A stretch of DNA of 64,000 nt from Ministeria vibrans ATCC 50519. Taxonomy: Eukaryota > Opisthokonta > Filasterea. Position 1 is the stretch's first letter; each line of letters opens with the position of its first letter. The DNA lies in contig CALSCP010002292.1 of the NCBI GenBank assembly GCA_943704425.1, positions 3,975-67,974 of the forward strand, read 5' to 3'. The notes under the pieces are model-generated. The model was not told where the DNA came from, ran no database searches, and worked only from the letters and a program-made list of their open reading frames with translations. The translations under genes and the position numbers were made by a program. Below, in pieces: positions 1 through 14,562 of this stretch.

Positions 1-362
1 CTCACCTCTCTCTCCACCCTACTCACACGCGTGCTGGTGCAGGCCCTTGAAATGCACGACCTGTCAGCGCCCACAGTCCTGCTTGGCAACCATTTCAAGG
101 CCTTTTCTAAGATCAAGGTGGAGAGCCACCACTACAAGGCACCCAATCTGCCCATCAAATTTAAAGTCAAGTTCTACTGTCCAGAGGTACGAGCGTTCAT
201 ATGTACATACTCATTTTAAAACGCGGGGAACTATTAGGTCTTTCGGGAACTGCGAGAGCGATTTGGTGTGAGCGACGAGCAGTACGTCGAATCGCTGTGC
301 GATGAAACACTCGAGTTGAATCAAGTACGAGAAAGAGGGATCAAAGCCAAAATGCTCATTAT

Positions 363-405
<43 letters not shown>

Positions 406-1400
406 CTTTGTTTCTTTCTCCCTCCTCTCTCTATCACTTTGTTTCTTTCTTCCTCCTCTCTCTATCACTTTGTTTCTTTCTCCCTCCTCTCTCTATCACT
501 TTGTTTCTTTCTCCCTCCTCTCTCTATCATTTTGTTTCTTTCTCCCTCCTCTCTCTATCATTTTGTTTCTTTCTCCCTCCTCTCTCTCTTTCTCTCTCTC
601 TTTTTTTTTTTGGTGTGTGTGCGTAGGACCACAAAGACGCGGGACGATCGGGCGCCACCTTCTACGAAACGGGTGACGGTCTGTTGGTGTTGAAGAGCAT
701 GAAGAAGCTTGAGGTGGCGCAGATGCATATGATTCTGCCGGCGTACCACAAGTACATTGTGGAGCAGGGTGGAGCGACGCTTCTGCCTCAGTTTATGGGG
801 ATGTACCGGCTGACGGTGGACGACAAGGAGACTTACATGCTCACCATGCGCAATGTGGTGAGTGCGACGCTGGCCATTGACGAGCGCTACGATCTCAAGG
901 GGAGTCTGCTCAAGCGCACTGCTGACGAGAAGGAGCTGCAGAAGGAGACACCAACATTCAAGGACAACGACTTTCGCGCCGCAAATCGTCTGTTGCATCT
1001 GAGCGACGCGTCCACGAAAGCGGTGATCGAGCGTGTGGAGCGCGACACGGACTTCCTAGCGTCGCTGCGGCTTATGGACTACTCGTTCCTCGTCGGCATC
1101 CATGTGTGCGACGAGAACCCCGACGACCCCACCGACAACGAGGAAAGCATCCAGCGTGCCATTACCGACGACATTTACGCCATTCCTTCGCGCCTCGTCG
1201 ACCACCCTGAGATATACTACCTCGGCATCATTGACATCCTGACACCCTACGATGCAGGCAAGCGCGTCGCACACACCGCAAAGACCCTCCGAAATGGCCC
1301 TCACGCCGAACCCAGCACAGTCAACCCTGAGCGCTACCGCACCCGCTTCCTTGAATTTATTCGTGCCATTTTCAGTGATGATGAGACGCCCCATCAATGA
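1..1400 (+). CDS. PIP4K2: Type II phosphatidylinositol phosphate kinase (PI5P4K/PIP4K2-like), 5' partial
   Basis: Lipid kinase expected to phosphorylate PI5P at the 4 position. Exons 1-186, 238-324 and 627-1400; the start lies outside the window. Visible motifs are FGVSDEQY, the catalytic DLKGS, DYSFLVGIH and IIDILTPYDAGKR followed by AHTAKT and STVNPERY. The specificity loop after IIDIL matches the type II (PI5P4K) pattern rather than the KKLEH pattern of type I enzymes; this comparison is from memory of the family. Intron 2 (325-626) is filled by a CT tract and a 31-bp minisatellite. The gene converges on the KAT7-like gene. Family certain, subtype likely. Confidence 0.93.
361..596 (+). repeat. 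CT tract plus ~31-bp minisatellite in PI5P4K intron 2
   Basis: A (CT)n run at 361-400 is followed by about six copies of a roughly 31-bp unit containing ATCACTTTGTTTCTTT and a CT-rich remainder. The same unit recurs at many other loci in the window, for example near 36.1, 50.4 and 51.1 kb. Confidence 0.9.
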
Positions 1401-1531
1401 TCACAACCACCGACTCAGAGCGACAGTGTGAGTGTTGAAGGAGAAAAGGAATAGAGAGAGAGAGAGAGGGAGGGAGAGAATTGATTTATTGTATCTATAT
1501 ATAAACGAGGATCCTTTGAATGCGTTATTTG

Positions 1532-3458
<1,927 letters not shown>

Positions 3459-3569
3459 GTTGGAGTGTCGCAAGGTTAATTCAACTAATAATTACTAAAT
3501 TGATGAGATAATGTCAATGTTTATGTCATTATAACTTTTTTGATTACTATTATAGAGATTTTGGACTAA
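3459..3569. promoter_or_regulatory. Divergent intergenic promoter region, KAT7-like / DOLPP1
   Basis: Only about 110 bp separate the two divergent start codons. The stretch is AT-rich. No TATA box or other element can be assigned confidently; that it acts as a shared promoter is inferred from position. Confidence 0.5.
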
Positions 3570-4351
3570 ATGAACCCCTTGACGAAATCCATCTCCCTTA
3601 CTCACGTGCAGTACATCAGCGGCGACCATGTCGGACGAATTCTTGCTTGGAGTTGTCTCTTTCCTTTCATCATCATCGTTGCGCTGTCAACACTCGTCGC
3701 TACCCGTACGCCCTCCTTCCCTCCACGCCCTTGCTCGGCTCCTCCCACACCCGCATTCACACATACGAGGTACTCGTAGGCCGTGAGCTTCGCACCATCA
3801 GCCTGCTAGCGGCCCTGCTGGTCGGCGAAGCAATCTGTCTGCTTCTCAAACATGTCATTGATGAGCCAAGACCCGCCGGTTGCCACCTCACGTCGAGCGG
3901 CATGCCCTCGTCGCACACCCAGTTCATGTAATGCCCTCCAGCGATCGCTTGTCACCACTCATTGGTCTTATTGTGTGTTTGATATAGGGTGTTTTTCGCA
4001 TCGTACACCACTCTGTTTCTGTCACAGAATGCCGCCTTTCAATGGGCCACCACTCGCCTCCTTCTCATCGCCGGCAGCATTGTGGCGGCTCTAGCAACCT
4101 CATACGCACGCATCTACCTTGGCTACCACACGCCGTGGCAGGTGACGTGCGGTGCGCTGTTGGGCGCAGTGCTTGCTGTCATCCACTACGCCCTCTACGA
4201 GCTGCTCGTTTCGCCCGTCGCCGATACCCTTGTGCGCTCTCCACTCGGCCGCTTTCTCATGCTACGCGACTCACGTGACATTCCCAATGTTCTCTGGTTC
4301 GAGTATGTCACGTCCCTCAAAGCATCCAAAGACCAACGCCGCAAAAAGTGA
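3570..4351 (+). CDS. DOLPP1: Dolichyldiphosphatase (PAP2 superfamily)
   Basis: ER membrane phosphatase that recycles dolichyl diphosphate for N-glycosylation, about 215 aa. Exons 3570-3705, 3780-3927 and 3988-4351. It carries the PAP2 signature: KHVIDEPRP, then GMPSSHTQFM, then SYARIYLGYHTPWQV. The family-typical end IPNVLWFEY is present. Several hydrophobic helices surround the active site. Length is close to the human enzyme (about 238 aa). The gene diverges from the KAT7-like gene and converges on Fes1. Confidence 0.93.
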
Positions 4352-4463
4352 AGATGTAATGTACAACACGCACTAATAATTATTTTGTACCAAATCAAGG
4401 TGATTGTATCACATGAAAAAACACACAGCATTATGTACACATTACAGTCCATTTTTCGTGCTT

Positions 4464-5685
4464 TCAGTCTACCAGGGCAGTGAGACTGCGCAGAGTCGCC
4501 AAGGCGTTTTGCAAATCTTCAAAATCAGAGCCAGTCAACTGGGCGAGTCGCTCTTCCAATCCCAACGCGACAAGTACAGTGGACACTGCACTGCGACGGC
4601 CACCACACTCGGTCAGAAGCACTGTGAGACACTCGACAACCTTTTCACAGAGCACTGTATCGTCGGTGAACGCCAAAAGAGCAGTGAGTGCAGAAAGGCA
4701 CTCGCGTGTGGTAAACGCGCTGACAAAGTGCTCGTTTTGACGCGCAATCTTCCCCATGAAAAACACACACTTTCGCACTTGTGCCGAACTGCTCGTGGCA
4801 TCCTGGTGACCTTCAAGAATGTCTTGCAACAACGATATTCCCTACGTCACATAGAGATAGAGAGACACAGGAGAAAGAGCACAGTGGTCGAGAGAAAGCA
4901 AAGCAGAGAGGGAAAAACACACACATAGAGAGAGAGAGAGAGAGGAGAAAGAAACAAAGTGATAGAGAAAGAGAGAGAGAGAGAGGAAGAAGAGAGAACA
5001 AAGCAATAAAAAATGAGAAAAAGAGGAGACAGAAACGAAGTAGAAGAAGTGACAAAGAGAGAGATAAGAACGAGTAGAGCAAGACAATTTTGGTTACGTG
5101 ATCTTCCATAAAGGCCTCCTGTGCGCTGGCGTGGCCTCCCAGAATTGCCGACACACACGTGAGGCCCTTGGATCGTACGTCAGCGGACGAATCATTGCGC
5201 GTCATGGTCATTATTCGCGAAAGAAGCTCTTTGGTGTACACCTGCGCAAAGAGCTTGTCGTTGTCATGCAGCGCCGTGCTGAGCACCCACAGTGCCCCGG
5301 CGCGCACCCCAGCAGCCTCATGTTCAAACAGAGCAACCACAGGGTCGACAAGGCCAAGGTTGGGCATGACTGGGGCGGAAACAAGAGAGCGTGAGAGAAT
5401 CGTCTCGAAAAGTAAAAAGAAACCCCTCCGCTAACCTGAAGCATTGTCAATATACTCAACTCGACCCAAAAGCGCATCGAGCGCCTCTTCCAATTGGTCG
5501 ATGGTCGAGTCGGCAGCCATGAAAACAGCCCGACATGCGAGCATTGTCTTCGTGTCGGATTGTTCGTCAATCACCCTCTCCAGAAATGCCTTGTCGGCAT
5601 CCGAGGGCGCTGCAGCCGACGTACGTCCTTCCGACGACTGACTTAGCGCCCATTGATTCAGCTCTTGAAGGCGTTTCCCGTCCAT
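4464..5685 (-). CDS. HSPBP1: Hsp70 nucleotide exchange factor, Fes1/HspBP1 family
   Basis: Cytosolic armadillo-repeat protein expected to release ADP from Hsp70, 299 aa. Exons 5685-5436, 5369-5098 and 4841-4464. The N-terminus LQELNQWALSQSS is typical of Fes1-like proteins. Armadillo-type helices follow, including NLGLVDPVVALFEHE, VRAGALWVLSTALHDN and VRSKGLTCVSAILGG. Intron 2 (4842-5097) contains a GA tract on the plus strand, so CT on the sense strand, with the ACAAAGTGATAGAG unit found across the window. Confidence 0.85.
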
Positions 5686-5725
5686 ATTAACACAGAGAAT
5701 AAAAAAGTGGCGGTGACTAAAAAAC

Positions 5726-5756
<31 letters not shown>

Positions 5757-6767
5757 GAAACGAAAGACAGCATCAATGCCGCGTTCTTCTCTTTGCCCTC
5801 TCCCTGTAGTGCGTGCGTCACTTGTAAAAAAGACGCGGAGAACGCGCATTTTTTCACAAGATTTGCTATTTTGGTCACTTTCAAATTCGAGGAACGGATT
5901 ATCTCAACCCTCAAATTTCACATTGACACAATCACTCGTCCACGTCAAGTAGAAGCTCTTATTTCAGCTATATTTCGCTACAAGATCGCGTCGTTACTCG
6001 TTACTTAGGCTGCTTACCCTTCAAGTAATACACTAAATACAGTAAATGAGCAAGCGAAAGAAGAACAATTTTTGCGGGTGGGAAATTTTTATAGAGTCCT
6101 TGGTTATACAAAAATGTGCCACTCATACCCACCTGTGAGGCGTGAGACCGTGGGTCAGACTGTGCCCTCACTAGCCTGTCATGTGACTCAAGCGCCACTC
6201 AGTCTTGCGTCACTGCTACGCAATCGTATAAGTCAATTTTAAATTTGCCGCCCAAGAAAAAAATTTGGACACTCCAAGGAAAGCCCAACAGTACCCTACA
6301 GAGTACAAACACTGAAACACACATACATAGACCTGTCAGCAGTCAAAAATCAAAATAGACAAGCATGAAAGAGTCTCTTTCAGCGCTGAGGAGCTTATTG
6401 AGAATATGATTTTCCCTCCTCTTAAGCCTTGGCCTCTTGGTTCTTGTGGACCTTCTGATCGCCAAGCGATCCGAGTTTCCTTCTGCGGAACCCGTCATTT
6501 CACTCATTCGGCATTCCGTTTTAAATTCTAGCAATTTGAGGGTCTCTGGGTCTGACGTGAAGATTAATGAATGAGTCGGGGACGAAAAATGAAAAATCCG
6601 ATGAAGAATTATATTACAAAAACAGAAGACACTTTTTTTCCTCCACTCTTCTTCACCTCAAACGTAAGAATTCGACGTTGAACCACCTTCGTCTTCTATC
6701 GCAACTACCACGTTCCAATCAAACATCAACGCATCGGACGTATTCGTTTACCACGTCTACTTTTGTC
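5686..6767. other. 1.1 kb interval without a confident gene
   Basis: Between the divergent Fes1 and STAND genes. It holds a (GT)11 run at about 5727-5748 and AT-rich sequence. Two short open frames (6343-6534 minus, and an upstream in-frame extension from 6567 plus) show no recognisable protein features. The second could extend the STAND protein by 67 residues if the ATG at 6567 is used. Confidence 0.6.
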
Positions 6768-9417
6768 ATGAGTGAATCTAATTTAGATCATGACGTAAGT
6801 TAACCGACCCTCAAATTTTTTTTTGTTTTCACTTTTTTCGTCCCGCTTTTTTAACTGTAGACTGAAATTGTCCCCCATCGTCATATGAAGCACTCAGAGC
6901 CATTTTTGACGATTGTCATCATGATTGCGACAGGCGTGTCGCTCTCCAGTCTCCAACTTATCCTAAAATTTGCGTCGACACTGATTTGTGCCCAACACCG
7001 CGTTCACATCGTGACCACGTGTGGACACGACGCTGCGCTGAAACGCCTTTTGGAGGACGACTCCAACGCGGCGCTTGCGACGTGTGTGACGGCATCGCAA
7101 TGGTCGCGAACGCTCTTGCGCAAATCGCTTGCGAATGAGTCGATCCGCCGTACGAAAGGCCCACTTGTGGTCTGCGTGGTGGCGCCGGGCAGCGTGGTCG
7201 ACGGAGAGACAGCCTTTGACCTGGACTCAGACTGCCGCATGACTGTGCAGACGCTCGAAGCGGATCTCGAGGTGAACAACGCTAGTCCCTTCAAAAAGAT
7301 TCTTCTACTGGCTCCATTGCTGAGCGTCCACGCAATCGAAAAGCTTCCCATGACACCACTGGTCGAACTGTGTGCTTCTGGAAATTCTATCCCAGTAAAT
7401 CAGGCGGAGGTGGAGGCGTTTCAAGTGCTAGCCATAGCTCAAGCGGCGCTCGACCAGCAACTGACCGCCTTCACTTCCGTCTGCTGCCAGCTCGACTCTC
7501 CTGACTCTTCCGCCTTCTTCTCAAGCTTGGATGCCGTGCACGGAGCAACTCGCTGGACGCTTCTTGGTACAGTGGTTCAAAAGCTCAAGGCATGTCTCCC
7601 TCCCACCGCTGTAATCAAGCATGGTCGTCTGAAATGGAGGCCGCACTCCAACGATGGCGAAATCTACCTGTTCAATGCCAAGTACTCGGCAGACCATCTC
7701 CTCTCTATGCTTCCCGAGCCTGTTGTCTACTTTTCCGGCAGACACACCGAGCTTGAATCTCTTCATCAGCTCCTTCATGACAGCAACGACTCCACGGCCA
7801 TTGTAGTCTATGGTCCAGCCGGTGTGGGCAAGAGCACTCTGGCTACGGAGTATGCGCGTCGACAGCACGCGCGCTTTCGCCACATTCTCCTCATCAACGC
7901 TTCCACCACGGCCACCCTGACCGAGTCCTACCGTCGCATTGCCTCGTACCTCAATATCAAGTTCACCGCAATCACCAATTTGGCCCTGAAGATCAAGACG
8001 TTCCTCGCTAACGACCCGGGCGCCTGGCTTGTGATTGTCGACAATTACAACGCCGAGCTGCGCGAGATTGATGACTTGCTTTCAGTGTCGTCCCGCGACG
8101 GTCGCTTTATTTTTACCACGCGCGCCTCGCACATCTCTCCAGCCTGTGCCAACATTGTGCATCCAATGCACCTCCAGTCGCTTCCCGAAGAAGATGCTCT
8201 GCAACTGCTCCTCCACCGCTTGCCGGGGCGCCATCCAGATCAATTGGCTGTTCTTGCTGATAGACTCAACGGCATGCCCATTGCCTTGGTTGTTGCCATT
8301 GCGTTTCTTCTTTTCAAGCCCGACATTTCCGTTGCCGACTTTCTCGCAAACATTGGTGCCCAGCTTGGTGGCAGTGAGGAAGATGACCGCAACCACGCAG
8401 CGTACCTGGTGTGTCTTGCCGAGGCGCGCAACAGCCCCCATGAAAGTGTCATTGTTGATATTCTTTGCATTCTGTGTTGCATCCACTCGTCCAGCGTGCC
8501 GACCAACGATCTGGAGTGCACTTTGTTGCGCCGCCGTCACACCCAGGCGGTTCTGGACGCCTCCCTTCGAGTACTCGAGTCACTCTCTCTTGTGGCTTTC
8601 AGTGGCGATTGTGTGTCCATGACAGAGGAGGTTCAGGCAACGTGCCGTAAAGCGCTCTTCGACTCCCGCGATGCACGCATTCAGCAGATGTGCGATATTG
8701 CCGAGCTGCTCATCGGCATGATTTCATACGACCCGCGAGTGGTCGGCGATGTTCCCCGGTGTGCTCGCGTGGGTGTGCATGCCAGGCATTGCCTTGAGCT
8801 TCTGCTTAGGGAAATCAAACAAGACAACACGACGAGCTGCGCAAGTCCGCTCATCAGTTCTTCGTTGGTGGTGAGCCACTGCGTCAAGTTGTGTTGGATG
8901 TGGAAGCGCAATGGCAACTTTGAGGAAGCTCTCACCGCTATCGAGTTGGCGCTGCCACTTGTATTCGACAGCCCCGACACCCTCTCGGCAGCCGCTCTTT
9001 ACGATAGCCGAGCCAGTGTGTACCACGACCTTGGGCGCGTCAACGAAGCCTCTGCCGAGTACCGTCGTGCCCTGAGCATTCGTGAGCAACACTGCACTGT
9101 CTCCCAGCGTCCTAGCATTGCAAACACGCTGAACAACCTAGGCAATGTGTTGGGTTCACTTGGGCAGCTTGATGAGGCCATTGGTCTCTTTGAAAGGGCA
9201 CTCAACATCTACCGCGTCGCTCGAACCACCACCACCACCACCACTACGACCGCCACAACGACAACCCTCGACCCTCATTCCTCCTCTGATTATGTCACCT
9301 CGCTGCCGCTCAGTACCTCCGAAGGCGATGTTCTTAACAACCTGGCCAACATTTACGACAAGAAAGGTACGTCTCACCTCAAAGAATGCGCCGGTTATTC
9401 TCTTCAACCTTCCATAC

Positions 9418-9466
<49 letters not shown>

Positions 9467-9485
9467 GTTGTTGTTGTTGTTGTTG

Positions 9486-9522
<37 letters not shown>

Positions 9523-10610
9523 CCTCAATTTAATGGTATTCTTGTATTTTTTCTTCTTTTTCTTCTATTATTATTATTATTATTATTGTTGTTGTTGTTG
9601 TTATTGTTATTATTATTATTATCCTTAATTTAATGTTATTCTTGTATTTTTTTCTTCTACTTCTTCTAATATTATTATTGTTATTATTATTATTGTTATT
9701 ATTATATTTTACTGTAGGAATGGCCGATGAAGCGATTGCCAGGTATAACGAGAGCCTCAAGATCCGCCGTCGCAATCTGGGTGAGTCGCATCCGTCGGTG
9801 GGCCAAACATTGAACAACCTTGGGATTGTGCTGAGCAATGCTGGTCGGTACAGCGAGGCTCTGGAGCTTCTGAACGAGGCCCTGTTGATTCGTGAAGTGG
9901 CGTTAGGTGATTCACACCCGGCCACGGGTCAGACGCACAACAATCTTGCGAATGTGTACAGTCACTTGGAAGACTATGAACGCGCGATGGAGCACTACGA
10001 AGTGTCGCTTGAGATTGCTCAGAATGCGCTTGGAGAGAGCCACCCGACCACCGCATCGACCCTAAACAATCTGGCGAATGTGCAGAAGAAACAAGGAAAG
10101 CTGACGGAGGCCCTTGAGAATTACGATCGTGCCCTGAAAATCAGCGAGATCACTCTTGGCGTGAATCACCCATCGACGGCTGGTATGCTCAACAACAAGG
10201 CGATGGTCTACAGCGAGCGCCGCGAGTACGCCCTTGCGCTTGACCATTACAATCGAGCTCTTGAAATCAAGTTGGACAAGCTTGGCGAGTACCATCCTTC
10301 CACGAGTGACACCCTCAATAACATTGCCATTGTGCTGCGCAACCAACGAAAGTACGACGACGCCCTGACCCTCTACTCTCGTTCGCTCGTCATCAACACA
10401 CGTACGTTGGGTTTTGACCATCCGACTACCGGCGCGACTCTCCTTAACATGGCAACAACCTATCGCTACCAAAAACAATACGATCTCGCCATTGGCAACT
10501 ACGAGAAGGCGCTCGCCATCTTCAAGGCGTCCCTTGGAGAAGGCCATCCGCACACTCGGCTGGCACTGTCACTGCTCCAGAAGACGCGGGATGAGAAAAA
10601 ACGCTCTTGA
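6768..10610 (+). CDS. STAND NTPase: unknown N-terminal domain, NB-ARC-like ATPase, kinesin-light-chain-type TPR repeats
   Basis: About 1141 aa. Exons 6768-6794, 6861-9366 and 9718-10610. Residues 1-310 match nothing I know. A P-loop GPAGVGKST begins near residue 327, with a Walker B-like WLVIVDNY, a sensor-like GRFIFTTRAS and a GLPL-like GMPIALVVA. This order is typical of NB-ARC/STAND signalling ATPases. TPRs occupy about residue 700 to the end. The 42-residue units carry LG..HP.T..TLNNLA and EAL..Y..AL.I, the kinesin light chain/TPR_12 pattern. By family analogy it is a ligand-sensing, nucleotide-gated switch; ligand and output are unknown. An upstream in-frame ATG at 6567 is an alternative start. 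Intron 2 (9367-9717) is nearly pure TTA/TTG repeat. Confidence 0.85.
9418..9715 (+). repeat. TTA/TTG trinucleotide tract filling a STAND intron
   Basis: Runs of (TTA)n and (TTG)n with interruptions such as TTTCTTCTT fill almost the whole 351-nt intron. Read in the upstream frame they would encode poly-leucine until a stop near 9531. Confidence 0.9.
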
Positions 10611-10726
10611 ACCATAATTAGAAAAAGAGTTTTTTTATTATTATAATTATAATATCATGATTATATTATTTTGTTTTAATATGGCTCGTGGAATGTGATA
10701 ATTACAATACAGTTAAAATCATAAAC

Positions 10727-10761
<35 letters not shown>

Positions 10762-10837
10762 TTAAAATCAGAATAATAATAACACCAATATAATACTAAA
10801 ATTAATCATAATATCAATACGTCGTATTTGCGTATTG
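10611..10837. other. AT-rich convergent 3' region with AAT repeats
   Basis: The 3' regions of the STAND and LtrA genes meet here. It contains an (AAT)n run around 10728-10760 and is otherwise AT-rich. No gene is seen. Confidence 0.6.
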
Positions 10838-13800
10838 TTACATAAACGCCAAAGGATTGGCACGAGGACGAATGGTGGGACGTCTGAGGTCAACGGAGGG
10901 ATGAGAGGCCAAAGCAGTCGACTCGCCATACGTGTGGTTCTCCTCAATAGACTCGAGCTGTTGGCGCAGATTCATGAGCTCAATAAGGTCGCCCCAGCGA
11001 TCGGGGGCACCTGTGACGGAGCCGGGAACGTGGCCTCCCTCGTGAGGGTACATGGGACGATGAATACGATGGTGTTGGTCCTGGTGGTCGGGTTGCGACA
11101 TTATGCTGGACGGAGCGAGCATTCGACGCACGCGAGACCAGCCAGTGGCTGAATCTGGCACGACCACAGGTGGCTCCTCCATCGCTCTTCTTCTCTTTTC
11201 CGCTCGTGCGTCAGCCGCCTCGTCTTCATGGCCATCCTCATCGTCCATCAGTTGTACCTCTGTAGGCGTTTCAAAGTCACGCGTGCGGACATGCGACACA
11301 CGCTCGGTCATTTCAGTCACATTTGTCACTTGCGATGCCTTGTCACACCCAACGTCATCATCGGCATCCACCTTCGCTTCATCTGCGTCTGAGCCTAAGC
11401 CTGAGCCCGAGCCAGCGTCGTCGTCATCATTATCATGACCATCGTCGTCTGTGTCTGCGTTGTCAACATTGCCGTCGTCATCATCGTCGACGTCTACATT
11501 GCCTGCGCCGACCCACATCGAATCGCGTTGACGCATTGCACGTGCAGCGCTTGCATCCGACTCGCTCTCCTCAGCAAGCATTCCAATGTCGGAACGCTGT
11601 GCGGTCTTGTTGCTCGAGGATGTACCGCCGTAGTCGGGTGGACGTGTCGAAAGGGTCGTCATGTTGCTGACGGGGCGCGACACGGACGCACCCGACGAGA
11701 ACAAGTTGATATGACGCGATACGTTGTCCTGATCGTCCTGATGCTGCTGGGACGGAACGGGTGACTGAGCCATATCACGGCTGTTGGTGAAAAATGCGTC
11801 TGCCTTGGTCCTCTTGCGGCGAGGATGTTTGGCAGATTCCACTCCGGCGCGTTCCATCCACTTGCGCGCGGCGTGAATCCGCAGGTTGCCGTCGTGCGAC
11901 GCATCGGCCATTTTGCGACGTCGATGCACGGAATGGCCTGACGTGAGGGACATGGGCGCGGTGGCGACCGAAGTAGACGCCAAGCTGCCACGTGAGCTCG
12001 TGGATGTGACCGAACTCGGTCGCGACGAGCGAGCACTCCTAACGGCTGCGGCTGCTGCGCTGGCGTGGCGTGTGCTACTGACAGGGGAACCTATGGTAAG
12101 AGAGCGATCGCGTGCATGTGCCTTGTGGTGCCGCTCAAACTCAGTCACGGTGCTGGGTGCGGTCACTTGGACTGTAGCGCGACGTTCCGGTGAGGGAGAG
12201 AGCGTTGGTGTGTGCTGGCGCTTTTCGTTCAAGAGCATTTTGATGGCGTCCGACGCTTGCTTGAGTGCTGCATGGGCACTCTCTTCAAGCTCCATCTCAT
12301 GCACGCCGCGCTGTTGGAGCTCGGGTGATTCGGGGCGACGCTGATGTTGATGATGATGATGGTGATGGTGATGCGGTTGTTGTTTAAGGAGATGGTGCGC
12401 AGGCGGGATGGCAGCGGTGCTGTGTGAGAGAGAGGTGAACTCGGTGCGCGCCCCGTCGTCCACCTCCCGTGTGTTGTAGTCGTCGTCAGCGTGATTTTTC
12501 ATTGCGCTGTACGCTGTGGTGACATGCTGGTGAGGAGGGTGATGATTCGCATGTGCGGGTCCATCGAGATGCAACGACATGTTGTAGTTTCGCCCGTGCT
12601 GCCCTGCATGACCGCTCGGCACAATGATTTGCCCGCCGGCTGTGATAAGCGGACCTGAATTGCGCGCAGTGCGCACTCCCTTAACCGTCGAGACGGTGTC
12701 CACGGTAGTCCATGCGCCGTTACCGTCCAGACACTCGCGACACTCGGCTGCGTCGTCCATCGACAGTTCAATTCCCGTGCCAAAAAGATCCTCTTCCTCC
12801 TTGATCGCATAGTTGAATTGCAGCACAACGACCAAATCAATGACCACCAGTGTCCCTTGGATGAGCAAACAGTAACCCAAAATGCTCACGGGGGTCAGCG
12901 ATGTGTACGCCAGCGGCAACAGCGCCACAGCAATGGCACACGCAATGCGGAAGACAAGCAGAAAACGGTTTTCGCTGACCTTCATATGGTGCAACTGACG
13001 CAACCACAAGAGAGTCCCAATGGACACTGCAAGTGGGGCGCACAGTGACCATGCGTCCTTGACCGACTAGAAGGGGAGATGCGACGGGTGAACAAAGGAA
13101 TGAAGAGATCCCGTTTTTCATATTAGTGTACCAATGGATCGTCCGCGTGAACGAGAAGGAGTTTGAGGGAAATTCCAACGAGCAACAGTGAGGCGGAGAG
13201 GATTCTATATAGAGAACAGTTTAAACGCCAAACATCATTCGACGGCTGAATCTGCTGAGAGTCTCGTACAAGTGAAGATAGACGTAAAGACGACCGTGGC
13301 TCATGCGCAAGGCGTGGAGTTCGGCATGAAAGGGCTGTGCGTCAAAGTAGCTGAGGTAGAGAGCGACGACCAGGAGGATGCCAAGGTAGTCGATGAGGTA
13401 GTGGTCAAGCTCACGCGTGCCGGAGAGCTGTGTGGCGAGTAGTGAGATGATGGATTCGCCGAGGATAAGCATGATGAAGAGGCCGTGGCGCTCGGCGAGA
13501 TGTTCGACGTGCACTGGCAAACGCTGATGTTTGGGCAAGAATGACGCTTTGAGGTGAAAGGCAATTTCAATGACAATGGCAAAGGCCAAAAGGATGCCTG
13601 CGGCCAGATCGGATGCAATGACAGTCGCAACAATGGCAAGAATGACAGAGATGATCAGGCCCGCCAGTTGAATGAGGGTGGCGAGACGCACACGATGAAT
13701 CCAGACGACGACAAAGATGTACTGCAGAATGAGACCGGCACGCGTGATGAGAAAGCCAATACAGAAGCCTCGGTGGAGAGAGAGGCCGTCGTGGCGAGTC

Positions 13801-14411
13801 GAGTCGGTGTCGATGTTGACGGCCATGGTCGCCACTCCGATCGTCTGGATGAGAAAGTACAAGTGCGTATGGACTATGTCGTCGCAGTAGAAGCGCGTCA
13901 CGTAGTGCGTGAAGCTGGTCCACACTTGCCAAAAGGCAGCAAACAGTAGAAAGTAGACGCCATAGCCTTCCCACGTCTGTTCGCTTTTGATATAGTTTCC
14001 TACACAATTGTTTTTGGTTTTCAATCAATTGACGGAAGAAAAGCAAAGGAGACACGATTCGATTGAAGACAAGCACCGTGTGCATTGGAAATGCACTTGG
14101 GCGGAGGACAGAAGAGAGAGAGAAGGCGAGAGCTCTGTCGTTCGGCCGAAAAGCAGAATGGTTATTTTATTTATTTTTTTGAAAGTGACAAACGACTGTA
14201 AAAGTTGCAATTAAGAAGAATTTGTGACGGGTAGGCGAGTGGAAAGCAATGCAGGTGATGCAATCGAGGGAAGAAACTCACCAAATTGGAGGGCTACGGC
14301 GACAAATATTAGATCGTAGAACAGCTCAAACCACTGCGCCTGGCGGTGGCCCTGCTCATCGTCCCAGTCCTGCAGTGGAGTTGGAGGCTCCCAGAACACC
14401 TTACGACTCAT
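10838..14411 (-). CDS. LtrA-family (low temperature requirement A) multi-pass membrane protein with long C-terminal tail
   Basis: About 1053 aa. Exons 14411-14282, 13999-13270, 13204-13132 and 13066-10838. The N-terminal half carries the LtrA hallmark WFELFYDLIFVAVALQFGE followed by multiple hydrophobic helices, including FIMLILGESIISLL. The transported substrate or function of LtrA proteins is unknown to me. The last exon adds a cytoplasmic-looking tail of about 650 residues after the final helix. It is rich in Ser, Arg, His (an eight-His run) and Asp. The intron 2 donor (GTACGAG after 13270) is chosen because it restores the hydrophobic helix LILSASLLLVGISLKLLLV. An ATG at 14411 is the first in frame. 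Confidence 0.85.
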
Positions 14412-14562
14412 ACCAAGAGAGACACGGTCGCAGCGAGCAAAATCTCTGGCGTCAAATGACAAGTCAAACTGTCAAAGTGAAAGGGATCTCAAAAATAATT
14501 TTTGACTTTGACTCACTTTTTAAACTAATAATTTTCAAAATATTTTCCCTTGTTCGGACGTG
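14412..14562. promoter_or_regulatory. Divergent intergenic promoter region, LtrA / talin-head gene
   Basis: About 150 bp of AT-rich sequence between two divergent start codons. The promoter role is inferred from position only. Confidence 0.45.

Noticed and set aside
268..693. Long Leu/Ser-rich open frames over CT repeats (also near 23.0, 36.0 and 50.5 kb)
   Set aside because: They are translations of microsatellites inside introns or 3' regions; bordering exons splice them out.
6343..6534. Basic 63-residue frame on the minus strand
   Set aside because: No start context, splice signals or recognisable features; it probably arises by chance in the intergenic region.
9386..9925. Poly-Ile, poly-Tyr and poly-Asn frames around the TTA/TTG tract
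   Set aside because: Artefacts of the trinucleotide repeat in a STAND intron; the exons on both sides join in phase without them.
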